Translations under genes and position numbers: made by a program
Origin: Adiantum capillus-veneris
Taxonomy: Eukaryota > Streptophyta > Polypodiopsida > Polypodiales > Pteridaceae
Direction of reading: 5' to 3'
Assembly: GCA_014529385.2 (NCBI GenBank)
Contig: CM043962.1
Coordinates: 52,471,905-52,535,904, forward strand
DNA length: 64,000 nucleotides
Shown: positions 20,112 through 30,968 of the stretch, piece after piece
Numbering within the stretch: position 1 is the first letter of the stretch
Layout of the letters: every line of letters starts with the position of its first letter
Notes under the pieces: generated by a model
The model's database searches: none
What the model was told of the DNA's origin: nothing
The model's input: the letters and a program-made list of their open reading frames with translations, nothing else

Positions 20112-20459
20112 TTGGGGGGTATTTTGGTAATTTTCCCCCCAAAAAAACCCCTCTAGTCTACTCTTGCGATCACTAGGGTCAGTTGACTTCTCTCTCACTT
20201 GGGGGCGATCACCCCAACACTTCTCAGCTTACCTTTGCTCAAGTTTCTCCATTTTCCTTTCCTTTTGCTTCCCTATTCGATAGGGCATCTTAGCTAGATA
20301 CCTGCTAATCCAACAATTTTCAAAATTGGTAGGTAGGTAGTAGGTAGTGACACAATTTTTGAAAATAAAAAGAAGAGAGGAGAATCAACACAGATTCTCC
20401 TGATTCTCCTGGAGTTTGCATGGCTTAAAGAGATTCCCTTCGCTAATACATCCATGGCC

Positions 20460-21215
20460 TCTGGAGTTTGCATGGCTCAAACTGCTCTCTCAAACAAGCT
20501 CTCCTTTTCTCTCTTCGCGTAGAGCAAGAAGGCGGGGATATTGCTACTGAGACGAGGACGAGGACGAGGACGGGGCATGAAGTCCCTTTGACATGGGGTG
20601 GAGTCGAGGGAAGAGGAAGGAGTTGTCTCCCTCTTTCTCTCACAAAGTCTGCAGGCCAACGGTAGACAATGTAGTTGATGGATGCTTTGGCCTACACAAA
20701 GCTCTCTCTCTCTCTCTCTCTGCTCTATTTTCCTGCAGTCCCCCCCCCCCCCCTCCCCGCGCCGCTCCCTCCCTCGCGCTCTCTCTCTTCCTATCACGCT
20801 GCTCTGTTTTCCTATCGCGCTGACCTGCATTGTCCGCCTGCTGTGTCATCCCCTGTGCTGCGGGTTCAGGCGCTGCTGTTGATCGCGTTGCTAGTGCTAC
20901 ATCCCACGCTCCTCGTGCTGCTTCGTACACCCACAGAAGAGGGGCAGAGGTCATCCAACGACCTGCATCAGGAGTGTACCTGCATCGCAAATTTGCAAGC
21001 CTTGCAGAAAAACAGAAATTGCAAGCAGAATTTACAAAAAAAGTTAAAATTGAAAATTCAAAAATTCGGAAATTGCAGAATTGACAGAAATTTTAGAATT
21101 GGTAGTTGCAGAAAGCAGGACTTTGTTTTGACTTGCAAAAATTGCAGGAAGTGCAAATGTATGCCGTGTATGCTTAAAGTGGGAGAACACGTATGCATAA
21201 TGTGGTGCGTGTAGT
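20460..21215 (+). other. 5' region of the family A LINE, low complexity
   Basis: It contains (CT)n at about 20701-20720, a C-run at about 20741-20753 and GC-rich pyrimidine sequence. The open frames across it on both strands are translations of these runs and are not genes. CTGGAGTTTGCATGGCT occurs twice near its start (20408 and 20460). Confidence 0.4.
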
Positions 21216-22157
21216 GTGGTCTCCTACCACCGTCATAAATTTTCCTCTCGTTTTTTACAACGACCAAGCATGAGGAAACATAATGATAAGCTCGACCCCT
21301 TAGAGGATGCAGTTCAAAAGTGCAAAGAAAAAATGACTGAAACCATTAATAAGATCAACCACAACTTATTGGGCACAATAAAAATGCTCGATGAACGCGT
21401 GCTGGCGCAAGAAAGCAAGATAACTACACTGGGAGATCGTGTGACGGCCCAAGACGAAGAGATTGCGTCACTCAAGAGGGAGATCGCTGAGGCACGATCA
21501 TGAAATACACTTGAAGAAGGGGAATTGCAACCTTCAATAATAGAAGAGCTCAACACGATCAAAGAGCAAGTGTGAGCCATCAAAGAGGGGGAAGCGTAGC
21601 ACAAAGAAATGACGACCTCTTGGGTGGACGTTATTACAAAGACTCAACAGAAGGCAGATGAGCCCGAGAAATGGATTGAGGTTTCCAAGAAAGGGAAAAG
21701 CAAGGAAACAACAACGTCCACACCCACCATAATTAACCTGACACTAGAAGAGGAGCAAAGAAGGCGTGTGCGCTCTCTACAGGTGAGAATTTGTGCACTT
21801 AAAGACAAAGATAATGTGGACGAAGAGGTAAAAGAACTCATGGCTTTGATGGGGGGTTCATGAGCCGATGTACTCAAGAGCTTGAAGAGTGGGCAACAAG
21901 AAAAATGGGAGTAAGGGGGAAACGTCGAAAGAAAGGGCACTCATCCTTCATTTTTCCTCCATGGAAGCGAAGAAGTACTTTTTGAAGAAGAGACAAACTC
22001 TTAAGAAAACGGGCATCTTTCTCGGGGATGATCTTACCCTGTCACAGATCGCTAATATGCAGGAGGTAATGCCAGAGATTAGAGTGACAAGGGAAAAAGT
22101 TAAGATTGCTTTTTATCGAGATGGAAGAGTGGTGATATTGGAGCCACGCCCCACATG
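21216..22157 (+). pseudogene. LINE family A ORF1 (RNA-binding chaperone), broken
   Basis: ORF1 proteins of L1-like LINEs trimerise through a coiled coil and coat the element RNA. Here a heptad-rich coiled coil (about 21280-21500: INKINHNLLGTIKMLDERV, then ITTLGDRVTAQDEEIASL) is followed by stops, a Lys-rich linker, and a C-terminal RNA-binding-like domain at 21910-22157 (ALILHFSSMEAKKYFLKKR, then FLGDDLTLSQIANM and RDGRVVILEPRP). At least three stops (about 21501, 21573, 21597) and a frame change near 21861-21890 disable it. Confidence 0.7.
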
Positions 22158-22422
22158 ACGGTGTGAGACCTATGGGACCACACTCAAAGTTGCTGCCTAG
22201 AATTGAAATGGATCTATGGGTCTTGATGTGGGTGCTTTTGAGGAAAGTTTTAGTGGGAGAGGCATCGTCTTCTACTCTGAGACACATCAGGCCCCTGGGC
22301 AGTCTATGCCTCACATTAGTGGGTACAAATGGGAGACCGCCTGAAGACATGAGACATGATTAGAGCACAGAGGGCGGGGCTTAGGAGGAGTGGCAGTGTT
22401 ATTCAGGGAGGAGTTGTAGCCA

Positions 22423-23880
22423 TTGATACATATAGCTCGCAGGGATGAGCAAGCTAGGTACATGTGGGTGAGATTGAGAGCAAAGACATATATATATCTT
22501 TACATTGCTATTTACTACTTTCCCTCGAGTACGTCAGTATATGCACCACTAAGAGGACAGTCCCCCTTTTCTATTTTGGATGATGACATTTGGGAGTTCT
22601 CTAGAGATGATGACATCATCATTCTAGGGGACTTCAACGCTAGGGCTGCCCATCATCAGACAATTTTTTATGATACTTCAAAGGAGATGCTGAGAGAGCT
22701 GGATGTTGTAGAGACGGGCCTATCCAGACTATCACAGGATGGGGAACATACTGAGTATGGATGACACTTGATAGACATGGGGACTGCACGTGGATTGGTA
22801 ATCTTGAATGGCCTACAGAGATTTCTCGATGCGGGGGGTTTTACATGATTTCTACACAGACGTGGAGCCAGCACAGTGGATTATGTCATGGCATAGCCGA
22901 GTCTCATCTCTAGTATCCAGGATCTCACGGTTGTACCCAGACCTGTTGGTGTGGCAGTGGATCATGCTCTTGTGTTGTTGACCATCTCCTTCCAATTTAG
23001 TGTAGCACACAGGCCACAGGCAGCAGTCCCTACTCGGTACACCTTCACGCGGGAGACGGACCGTGTTTACATAGATGAGATCTACAGACGCCTGTGTACA
23101 GAAGAGCTAGGGCAACCTCCAGAGGAGCTTACTACTGTACTTACACAGACATTACATGATGCAGCAGCAGAGGCATACCCACACACTCAGCCTAAGCAGA
23201 GACGTCCTTTTGGGAGCATGCCCCATAACAGTTTGTATGATGAGGAATGCTGTGAGACTAGAGCTAGACTTCAGAGGGAGGTGCTTTTGGGGGACATTAC
23301 TCACAGATAGTCACAGATTGACTTTCGACGCCTAGTGCGGTGAAAGAAGAGGGCATTTTTGGCTCGCCTAGAGCAGGACCTATACCAATTTTTCTTGAGT
23401 CATGACTTACACGAGGCATGGAGGCTCTTTCATGAGACCCCCCCCCCCGCCGCCATTACCTCTACAGAGACCTGGGACCAGTACACATCATCTCTGTACA
23501 CAGTCCCTGGACAACCGCCCCTTCCCGACCCCCCCCCCCGGATCCATACCCCCACACATGTGCTTTTTTCACCACTGAGATGGTGAGGAAGGCCATTAGA
23601 CAGGATGAGGACTGGGAGAGCGTATAATCATGACGGCTTAGTGGCTGAGCACTTCATGCATGCTAGAGATCTACTAGCAGAGCTTCTAGCAGTTATGTTT
23701 AACCGTGCCATGTGTGAGGGCTTGCCTGATACTTGGAGCCTATCTACTATTGTATCTATCTTCAAGTCACAAGACCCTATGGAGCCTGGGAATTATCACA
23801 CTATCATGATCGGACACACATTGGCACGGTTGCACACATCCATTCTTGAGCAGCAGTTGAGCAGATGGGCAGAGAGAGAG
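22423..23880 (+). pseudogene. LINE family A ORF2, N-terminal part: endonuclease and RT start
   Basis: An apurinic-type endonuclease is seen from DDIIILGDFNAR (22609-22644) and STVDYVM (about 22870), with the earlier catalytic block lost. A linker follows (23031-23310). Then comes the reverse transcriptase fingers region (YNHDGLVAEHFMHARDLL, then GNYHTIMIGHTLARL) up to QQLSRWAE at about 23870, where the half-LINE interrupts it. Several stops and a C-run expansion (23440-23452) break the frame. Confidence 0.75.
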
Positions 23881-24022
23881 AGAGATAGATAGATTTCATT
23901 ATCGTCCTCGGAGGTCAAATATGACCCATGGGACCAAGAAAACGTACACGGTTGTGCCTCTTTACTAGAGGAGTACATGGAGAATTATGACTAAAGTGGA
24001 TACAACAAAATTGTGACACATG

Positions 24023-24775
24023 TCACTTAGGAGAGGGAAAAGGAAAAGGTGGCTTGGGAGTTTTTGGAGCTCGAAATTCCTCAATGATGGCCTTGCCGCC
24101 TCGGTAGATGGCCCATTTTCCGATTGCTCGTGCTTCACGAACCTTTTGGAGTTCTTGTTTCTTAACTTTGAGTTCGGCGGGTGTCAATGCCTCGCTTATC
24201 CAAATTTTTGTGCCCTTGAGAAGTCGTGCTTGTTGTAGAAGTGCTCTACGTGCCTCTTTAGCCTTGAAGACCAAGATGCCTTGGTTGGTGCGCTTGTCGT
24301 GGTGAACCTTGTCAATTGTGTTGGGGTCGAACTCCGTTGGGTGGATGGCTTGGTTAAGCTTCACTAGAGTTGATGTGTAGTCATCACTCTCCCCCCACCA
24401 AGTAGATGGCAAGCCACCGATTTGAACGGATAGTGCTAGTCCTTCCCGTCGGCGACGTTCTTGCATGCACTCTTCTACTTTGGAGGAGACCGTGATGGTT
24501 GCTTCTTGAACTTGGGTGACAAGGTTGGCCATGGTTGCGGTTAGGGTGTGTTCGACCTCCTTTGCTTTGGCGAGAAGGTGCTCACTATCGTCTTGCTTTT
24601 GGGACTCCAAGGAGGAGAGACGTGTCTCAAGGGCTGCAAGACGCACCTTGAGTTCTGCATTCTCGTCCTTGAGCTCTCGAATTTGAGATTGGAGACGGTC
24701 CATTGGATCCACCCGTGGGGTGGGCACAAAAAGACGGGTCCGTTTGATTGGGGAGAGAGAACCCTCGCGTTGCAT
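24023..24775 (-). CDS. LINE ORF1 protein of the half-LINE (250 aa, intact)
   Basis: The frame is open from ATG at 24775 to the stop at 24023. Residues about 25-85 form a coiled coil (LQSQIRELKDENAELKVRL, then LETRLSSLESQ). Residues about 110-215 hold an RRM-like and C-terminal L1-type domain: LSVQIGGLPSTWWGES, NQGILVFKAKEARRALLQQ, ARLLKGTKIWISEALTP, then a Lys-rich helix. The end is Pro/Lys-rich. This fits plant L1-like ORF1 proteins, which bind element RNA and act as nucleic-acid chaperones. It is the only LINE ORF1 here besides 31919-30969 without a stop, so the insertion is probably young. Confidence 0.75.
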   Translation of the reverse strand: MQREGSLSPIKRTRLFVPTPRVDPMDRLQSQIRELKDENAELKVRLAALETRLSSLESQKQDDSEHLLAKAKEVEHTLTATMANLVTQVQEATITVSSKVEECMQERRRREGLALSVQIGGLPSTWWGESDDYTSTLVKLNQAIHPTEFDPNTIDKVHHDKRTNQGILVFKAKEARRALLQQARLLKGTKIWISEALTPAELKVKKQELQKVREARAIGKWAIYRGGKAIIEEFRAPKTPKPPFPFPSPK

Positions 24776-24817
24776 CGCAGATTTGCAGGTGGGAGAAGTT
24801 TCTTCTTACTCAAGTCT

Positions 24818-24945
24818 CTTCCGGTTTCCTCCCACTTGAGGCTTTGAGTTTCTCGTGGGAAGGGTCAGATTTACTTATTTGATTCTCTTCCGGTTTCCTC
24901 CCACTTGAGGCTCTGAGTTTCTCGTGGGAAGGGTCCGATTTGCTT

Positions 24946-24955
<10 letters not shown>
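24818..24955 (-). repeat. 69-bp tandem duplication in the half-LINE 5' UTR
   Basis: CTTCCGGTTTCCTCCCACTT and the following GAGTTTCTCGTGGGAAGGGT occur at 24818 and again at 24887. The two copies abut and differ at a few bases. They lie between ORF1 and the GA tract, where repeated monomers occur in other L1 promoters. Confidence 0.85.

Positions 24956-25042
<87 letters not shown>
24950..25042. repeat. (GA)n microsatellite, about 92 bp
   Basis: A pure (GA)46 tract joins the 5' end of the minus-strand half-LINE to the LINE A flank. It is the longest uninterrupted GA tract in the window. Confidence 0.95.
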
Positions 25043-25044
<2 letters not shown>

Positions 25045-26723
25045 GAGTAGGCAGGGTTCAGGAGAGGTTTTTCTACTCTTGACCATATCTTGACACTTAG
25101 AGCCATCATTGAGGAGGGCAGATCACATGGGTGATGGATCTATTATAGCTTTGTGGACTTTCGCAAAGCATTTGACACAGTATCCAGAGCTAGATTGATG
25201 TGCATATTACAGGAGATGGGAGTACCCACAGAGATCATTTGGGGGGTCATGGCATTATAGAGGTTAGTAGTGGGGCATGTATGCACCTCAGAGGGCCTAT
25301 CAAAATGGTTCACTCCACTATTGGGGTGAAGCAGGGTTGCCTGATCTCTCCTACTCTATTTGGTATGCATGTGGATCAGGTTTCTGACGACACTGAGAGA
25401 GATGGTGATAGAGGTACATAGTTGGCAGGGACATGGATTCCACTATTGTTATCGTTGATGATATTGTGTTGATCTTCAACTCTCCAGAGGGGATGCAACG
25501 TCACTTGGATTCTTTGCATAGGTTCGCCCATGAAAGTGGTTTGTCTGTCAACCTTGGTAAAACCAAGGTCATGGTATTTAATACCACCCCACAGTGGATC
25601 AGGAGGTCTGTGCCCACATTCACATATGGCCAGGAGACAGTGGAGTATACAGATGCTTACACTTACCTTGGAGTGGTTTTCAGTGGACTAGCATTTTCAT
25701 TGAGGAGAGTAGCAGAGACTAGACTGACCGGAGCCCATGCAGCATTGGGTAGATTGGAGAGGATGTGTTCACATGTTGAGTTTCGGGAGCCTCGGATGAA
25801 GATCTAGCTCTTTGACACTTTGGTGGCTTCTGCATTGCTCTATGGAGCTGAGATTTGGGGACCTTCATTGGAGCATCACGGGAGGACAAGTCGCACTAAT
25901 GGATGGGGGGACATGGAGAAGCCACTAGTTTCTATGATCTCGCGGCTCATTAGAGCCAAGGCTTCCGTACCACGTGCCATTATCCAGACATATCTAGTTG
26001 CCGCCCCACTAGTGGTAGAGACGCTCACCATATCTGTCTCCTTCATACACTACATGTGGGAACTTCAGAGACAGATATGCCCGCCTTGCACTTGAGTCCT
26101 CTTGAAAGTTAGCCAGACAGGGAGATACAACATGTTGGTATGGGGAGATGACATCATGGTTTCAGGAACATGGGCTCAACATAAACAGATTGCCTCCCTT
26201 CCAGTACTCATTGGATGTAGACTCTCTGACTCTTACACAGTCCGCGATCACCAGGCTCATCCGCTAGGACCTGACTCAGCTAGACACTAGGAAGACATGG
26301 ATACAGCCAGCACAAAAGTTGGACACAAAGATGGCTTTCTACAGAGAGCATCTTCTTCAACTTACGGAGGACGATTTTGTGACGAGGCCCAGATACATGG
26401 ACACCCACTTGCCTCATGGGATACGATGTGCTATTGGCCAGATACGCACATCTTCAAACCAACTGTGGGTCGAAATTGGGAGATACAGTGGAGTACCGGT
26501 AGAGGCCAGGACATGCCTCCTGTGTGACATGGAGCATGAGACAGAGTTGCACTACACATGCCACTGCCCCATCTACTATGAGATACGTGGCCGCTTGCAT
26601 TGCTTGTTCAGAGAGGGCTTCAAACCGCTCTCCAGAGTCATGAGTACGAGGAATCAAAGATCCTTTGGTTTTTTTGCTCGATCTTCACAGACACAGAGAG
26701 AGCGTGATGGGGGGAGAGGCTAA
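25043..26723 (+). pseudogene. LINE family A ORF2, C-terminal part: RT core, thumb and zinc finger
   Basis: It resumes the RT at [18 protein letters not shown], then SFVDFRKAFDTVSRARL (about 25150-25200), GVKQGCLISPTLFG (25323-25364), the catalytic region reading IVDDIVLI (25445-25470) instead of Y-A-D-D, and LSVNLGKTKVMVF. The thumb region contains YTYLGVVFSG and LLYGAEIWGP. The C-terminal zinc finger CLLCDMEHETELHYTCHC lies at about 26517-26570. Stops near 25130, 25805, 26093 and others break it. Loss of the YADD box means no activity even without the stops. Confidence 0.8.
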
Positions 26724-27140
26724 CAGTCTTAGAGACGGATCACAGATTTCTTTAGAGTAGACACTGGACACCCGGAGGAGGTGCTACCACAGAGAACTCG
26801 TCGCCTCACACTAGAGGCACACTGATCGACCGAGTGACCGAGCTAGGGAGATCCAGACGCCCACGACTACGAAGGACTACACAACATCAACGGAGGCTGC
26901 ATCAGAGGATTCATATCACTTTGGCCCGACATGCATGACGCCCAGTGAGACGATTGACCATGAAGGAGATTGATGAGATCCGCCAATGATCGATGCTTGA
27001 TCTTTTGTGATTTAGCTATACCACCTAGCTGCTTAGCTCACATCTAGTAGTTTAGGATTCCATAGTATTTTATTTTGTCATTTTTGTTACTCTGACTTTG
27101 TATCAGATCCACCACATTGTAACTTTCTGGTCTATACAAA
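26724..27140 (+). other. 3' UTR of LINE family A
   Basis: It aligns with 602-1020 at the left end of the window, including CACATTGTAACTTT, then stops at GGTCT before the (CT)n tail. An abrupt switch to copia gag sequence at about 27140 marks the break. Confidence 0.75.
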
Positions 27141-27144
27141 TTAA

Positions 27145-27370
27145 AAATGGAAAAAAGAAGATATTGCAAGCTTGGTCAATCGCCTCAAAAGCATGACCAC
27201 ACAATTAGCTTATGTAAACAATGCAGTACTAGAGGAGGAAAAAATTACAGTTCTTCTAGCAACCTTACCACCTTATAGCTTTGACCAAATAATGACCATC
27301 ATTGAGGAGAAGGATCCAACACGAGATCTCCAAGATGTAATCAGCTCTTTAACACTAGGTTTGTGTTTGA
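27145..27370 (+). pseudogene. Ty1/copia gag fragment (UBN2-type)
   Basis: The frame 27172-27360 reads VNRLKSMTTQLAYVNNAVLE, then VLLATLPPYSFDQIMTII and a following LQDVISSLT. This matches the copia gag pattern (mobile linker, E-E-x-L/I...LL..LP..Y, then an LxxVIxxL helix). No LTR, primer site or pol is near, so it is an isolated scrap. What follows (27370-27520) is low-complexity sequence with a (GT)n tract and a repeated CCCTTGCCCCTGCAGATCTG-like unit. Confidence 0.7.
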
Positions 27371-27527
27371 GCCACTTACGTGGCTTGAGCCACAATAGTT
27401 GCTTGGCATCTCATCTCTGTGTGTGTGTGTGTGACTATGTGGCCAACATAGACACATAGCATGCCTTCCCTCGCCCCTGCAAATCTGATGCTTCCCTTGC
27501 CCCTGCAGATCTGACACATAGATAGAT

Positions 27528-27590
27528 AGATAGATAGATTTTATTATCGTCCTCGGAGGTCAAATATGACCTATGGGACCAAAGTTACAT
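27528..27590 (-). other. LINE B 3' terminal stem-loop and (ATCT)n tail
   Basis: On the minus strand, GGTCATATTTGACC forms a 5-bp stem with a 4-nt loop, flanked by GTCC and GGAC that can pair outside it. Then comes GATAATAAAATC and (TATC)n. The half-LINE at 23880-23935 carries the same block with only about two changes. Confidence 0.7.
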
Positions 27591-30500
27591 GTGATGTAGT
27601 ATGTGTATGGCTGATCAGTGACTCTCGATGCTCCAAAATTGTAGTGATGAGAGTCGTAATGGAGAGCCCACACTTTGGCTGGGAGAGGAAAGTGTGTAGG
27701 TCTAAGTTATGGCTGAAAATGTGAGAGAAGCAAGTTCGGATGTGACCAAAAGCTGAGCACTCTAGTAGTGTGTGGTACTCAGACTCTCGAACTTGCAGTG
27801 AGCACAATGTGCACAATCGATTTGACTCTTCTCCATTGCCCCAACGCCCTATCTCGCATCGAAGGAAATGGGAGCTAAGCCGAATCGCTGCAATAGTGCA
27901 TATCGCGGACAAGGGAATAAGCTCAAGCATGTAAGTGTGAGTACGGTTTCCTCTCTCAGCGAAGAACATGGTTTTGTAGTTGGGGGAAATATAGGTGGTG
28001 TAATGTATGAAACGTGACCCACCGATTTCTCCCAAGCCGTAATACATTGGCGTTGTAGAAAAGCTTCATTCACTTGAGAGTCAATTGAAGCATCATGTAG
28101 CAAGTGTAATGCATCCCATCTCCCAAACCACTTCTTTATGTCTTGCATCCATCCCGTGCTCAAGATCTTGCTTTTATGCGTCTTTTGAACTTTTTTGCTT
28201 GCTTCCCATGCAATTGTAGGAAGTCGATGTGAGGGGTTTTGACGCATCTTTATCATGTACTCCACAACCCTTTCCATGCCCATAACCTCAATTGGAAGAG
28301 ATCCCGACTCAAGAAGTAGGAGCATATATGGTGTTTGTGTCTTAACTTGGAGAAAGTTTGTAAGAAAACGCTTTTGTACATTCTCAAACTCTTTCCAAGT
28401 AGACTTTGAGATGCTCCCGCCCCACACTTCAACTCCATAAAGAAGAACCGGTGTCGCCAATGCATCAAAAAGATACTTCTTGAGAACCCAACACTTGATG
28501 TTTCCCGCATTACACATGTTCTCAAATGCATAATATGCTCTCTTTCCCGCTTCCAAACGACGCATAGCACATTCATGCCACTTCTGATTGGATGGAACCT
28601 CAAGGCCAAGGTACTTAAAGCTCTCAACAACTTCAAGTGTCTCATTGTTGTACACAATGCATGGCTTCTCCTTATGGTTGGTTTTCACAAGCATAACCTT
28701 TGTTTTGGATTCATTTACAATCAGCCCACTATGCAAGAAAAAGTTCTCAAGGACAACCATAAGCTTTTGTGCATCTTCTAAAGTGTGTGCTAGAAGCACT
28801 ACATCATCCGCATACAACAAAAGCATGATTACCTCATTGCAAATAGTGACCTCTTCAATGCCTTCTTCTTGCATAAAGTCAAGTACCATTTGTTCCAATT
28901 GATCGATGCATAGACCAAAGAGAGTTGGTGACAATGGACATCCTTGTTTAACCCCAATAGTGCTTACAAAAATTTCTGAAATTTCTCTTCCCATGCGCAA
29001 TTGACAAATCACCTTCTCATAGATTCGAGAAACCGCAAGCATAAACTCACTTGGCACTTGGAGTTCTTCCATCCTTCTCCACAAATTGTTACGTGGAATC
29101 ATATGAAAGGCTTTCTTAAAGTCCATAAAACAACAATACAATCGCTTGCCTTTCAACCGAATTTCCTCCATGAGAACACGAAGAGTGACAAGATGATCAA
29201 TGGTGCTATTGCATTGACAAAAACCCGCTTGTCCCTTTGCACGCTTGTCATTCTCTTCAGCCCAATCACTCAATTTCATCTCCATTATGCACCCAAACAA
29301 CTTTGCCATAAGAGACCCAATCATTATAGTCCGGTAGTTGCTTACATTCTTTACATCCCCTCCTTTATGCAAAGGCTTAACCCAATTAGTACTCCAATCA
29401 TAAGGCATACCATGTTGAAGTGCAAGGTTGAACATATCACACATCCACTCATGGGTAAAATCTCCCGTCCATTTGATCATCTCCGGCTTGATACCTTGAA
29501 GATCTTCCGCTTTGCGAGTGGCCAACTTTTCAAGCCCACCGCATACATCCTCAATAGTAAAAACAGAGGGCATACATGGGAGTGAACCATAAAATGGCAT
29601 TTTTTCAGCATTTTCTTGCTCATATAATTGCCTACAATGTGTGTACATATCCACTAGACTCAAGTTACCAAAATTATCAACCCGCTTGTCCCTCAAGTTT
29701 CTCCAAAATCTTCCACATGCATGTGCCTTTTCTTGGACTTGAAATTCTTGTTGCTTTACTTCCCATCTTCTTCTCTTCTTTTGAATCAATGCCTTGTATG
29801 TATGCAAATGACTTTGATAGTTGTCTTTGTCCATAGTTGCATCAAGCTTTATCAAGGACTTTCGAGCATCTTGACATTCTTTATCAAACCACCTTTTGCG
29901 TGATCTATCTTTGTTGATACCATGGAGATGCTTTATGGCAAAGCATTCTTCCGCACAAGAACAAATAGCTTTCTTGAAAGCTTCCCATTTAGTTTCCAAT
30001 GGTGCATCACATTGAAGCTTTGTCATCCATAGTTTTTTCTCAACCATTTCAATGTACATTGGTGTCCGTTTGAAATCCATACATAGTGATAACTTCTCTT
30101 TCCTTTGGCTGAGATTATCATGCTTAGTTGCTTCTCCACATGAAAGGTCAATACATAAGGTGCGATGGTCGGATTCCGGGGTCCATTGACCAAACATAAA
30201 ACTCTTTATGCGATACATGATGGCTTCAGAGAGTAGCATATAGTCAATCACACTATCCCTATTATGTCTCCTACATGTAAATCCATTGGTTCCACTCCAC
30301 AAAGATACACCATTGGCAATGAGCATACCCGTGCTATTACACATGTGTAAAAGTAACTTTCCATAGTGATCCGGCTCTTTCTCATCCATTGAAGTACGAT
30401 CATACAAGTGAACTTCCTCCAGCTCCCTTGAAATGTATGGCATATCAAATTGTTGAGTATCATGTTGCAATGTTTTTGTGCGAGCATTCATATCCCCAAA

Positions 30501-30968
30501 TACAATAACATCACCTTCACCTTTGAAATAAGAAATGTCCTCTTCCAAATCAGAAAATGGTTGATCTCTATCCATGCAAGCATAAAAGGGAGAATCATGA
30601 TGAGGAATGTAGCAACCGGCTACAAAAATGGGTGCTCTTTTTGGTGTCATAATTTTCAGCCATACATAACGTTTGTACTTGTCATCTTTCACAATTGATA
30701 CAAAATCTTCCAATCCTTTCTTAACCATACATGCTACCCCTCCTTGTCCTCTTTGTTGCTTGAGATTCTTTGAGCACATCAATGAATGTATATTGTAATC
30801 CTCCAAGACGTTAATCCTTTGTGTATCATGCTCCCAAGTTTCAACAAGAAGTACAACATCGGCTTTGCTTGTTAGTTCATCAATGCCAACCCCCGCATTC
30901 CATGGGTATCCATTACAATTCCAAAAGCATATTTTCAATTGTAACTCGGTCTCATAGGTCACGCATCC
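27571..30968 (-). CDS. LINE B ORF2: endonuclease and reverse transcriptase
   Basis: ORF2 nicks the target and copies the element RNA there. Going down from 30968: endonuclease (ICFWNCNGY; VVLLVETW; VIVFGDMNAR; SVIDYMLLS; ESDHRTLCID), then reverse transcriptase (NYRTIMIGSLMAKL; GQAGFCQCNSTIDHLVTLR; FMDFKKAFHMIP; GVKQGCPLSPTLFGL; catalytic LLLYADDVVLLAH; GLIVNESKTKVML) and thumb (FKYLGLEV; LLYGVEVWGG). The frame ends at 27849, but the C-terminal zinc finger (CTLCSLQVRESEYHTLLEC) lies in another frame open from 28047 to 27571, so there is a frameshift near 28050-27960. No ATG precedes the endonuclease: the codons between the ORF1 stop and ORF2 are GGA TGC GTG. Confidence 0.9.

Larger units (their letters stand above)
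19309..20136. mobile_element. MITE-like inverted-repeat element, copy 2, interrupted by another element
   Basis: Terminal sequence AAAATTACCAAAATACCCC at 19311 is repeated inverted at 20116-20134. A longer subterminal inverted repeat pairs 19311-19360 with about 19655-19696. The unit is split by an insertion at 19701-20111, flanked by TTGG on both sides. Without the insert it would be about 413 bp, close to copy 1. Confidence 0.75.
23880..25042 (-). mobile_element. Half-LINE: ORF1-only non-autonomous LINE derivative, inserted in LINE A
   Basis: On the minus strand it runs from a long (CT)n tract (25042-24950), through a 69-bp tandem duplication (about 24818-24955) and an intact ORF1 (24775-24023), to a 3' tail that shares about 55 bp and the (ATCT)n end with the family B LINE at 27528. 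ORF2 is absent. The flanks are the split RT sequence of LINE A: QQLSRWAE on one side and [18 protein letters not shown] on the other. Any target duplication is hidden in GA repeats. The design matches mammalian HAL1 elements by analogy. Confidence 0.75.
20460..27140 (+). mobile_element. LINE family A, near-full-length but degenerate, split by a half-LINE
   Basis: An L1-like element with ORF1 (about 21216-22157), ORF2 with endonuclease, reverse transcriptase and C-terminal zinc finger (about 22423-26723) and a 3' UTR (26724-27140) that matches 840-1020. Many stops and shifts interrupt both ORFs. A minus-strand half-LINE sits in the reverse transcriptase at 23880-25042. The 3' end stops at GTAACTTTCTGGTCT, about 60 bp short of the tail seen in the first copy. 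The 5' boundary is not marked by any duplication I can see; 20460 is a guess. Confidence 0.8.

Noticed and set aside
20440-20990. Several overlapping open frames on both strands
   Set aside because: They cross CT and C runs in the LINE A 5' region and show no protein-family signal.
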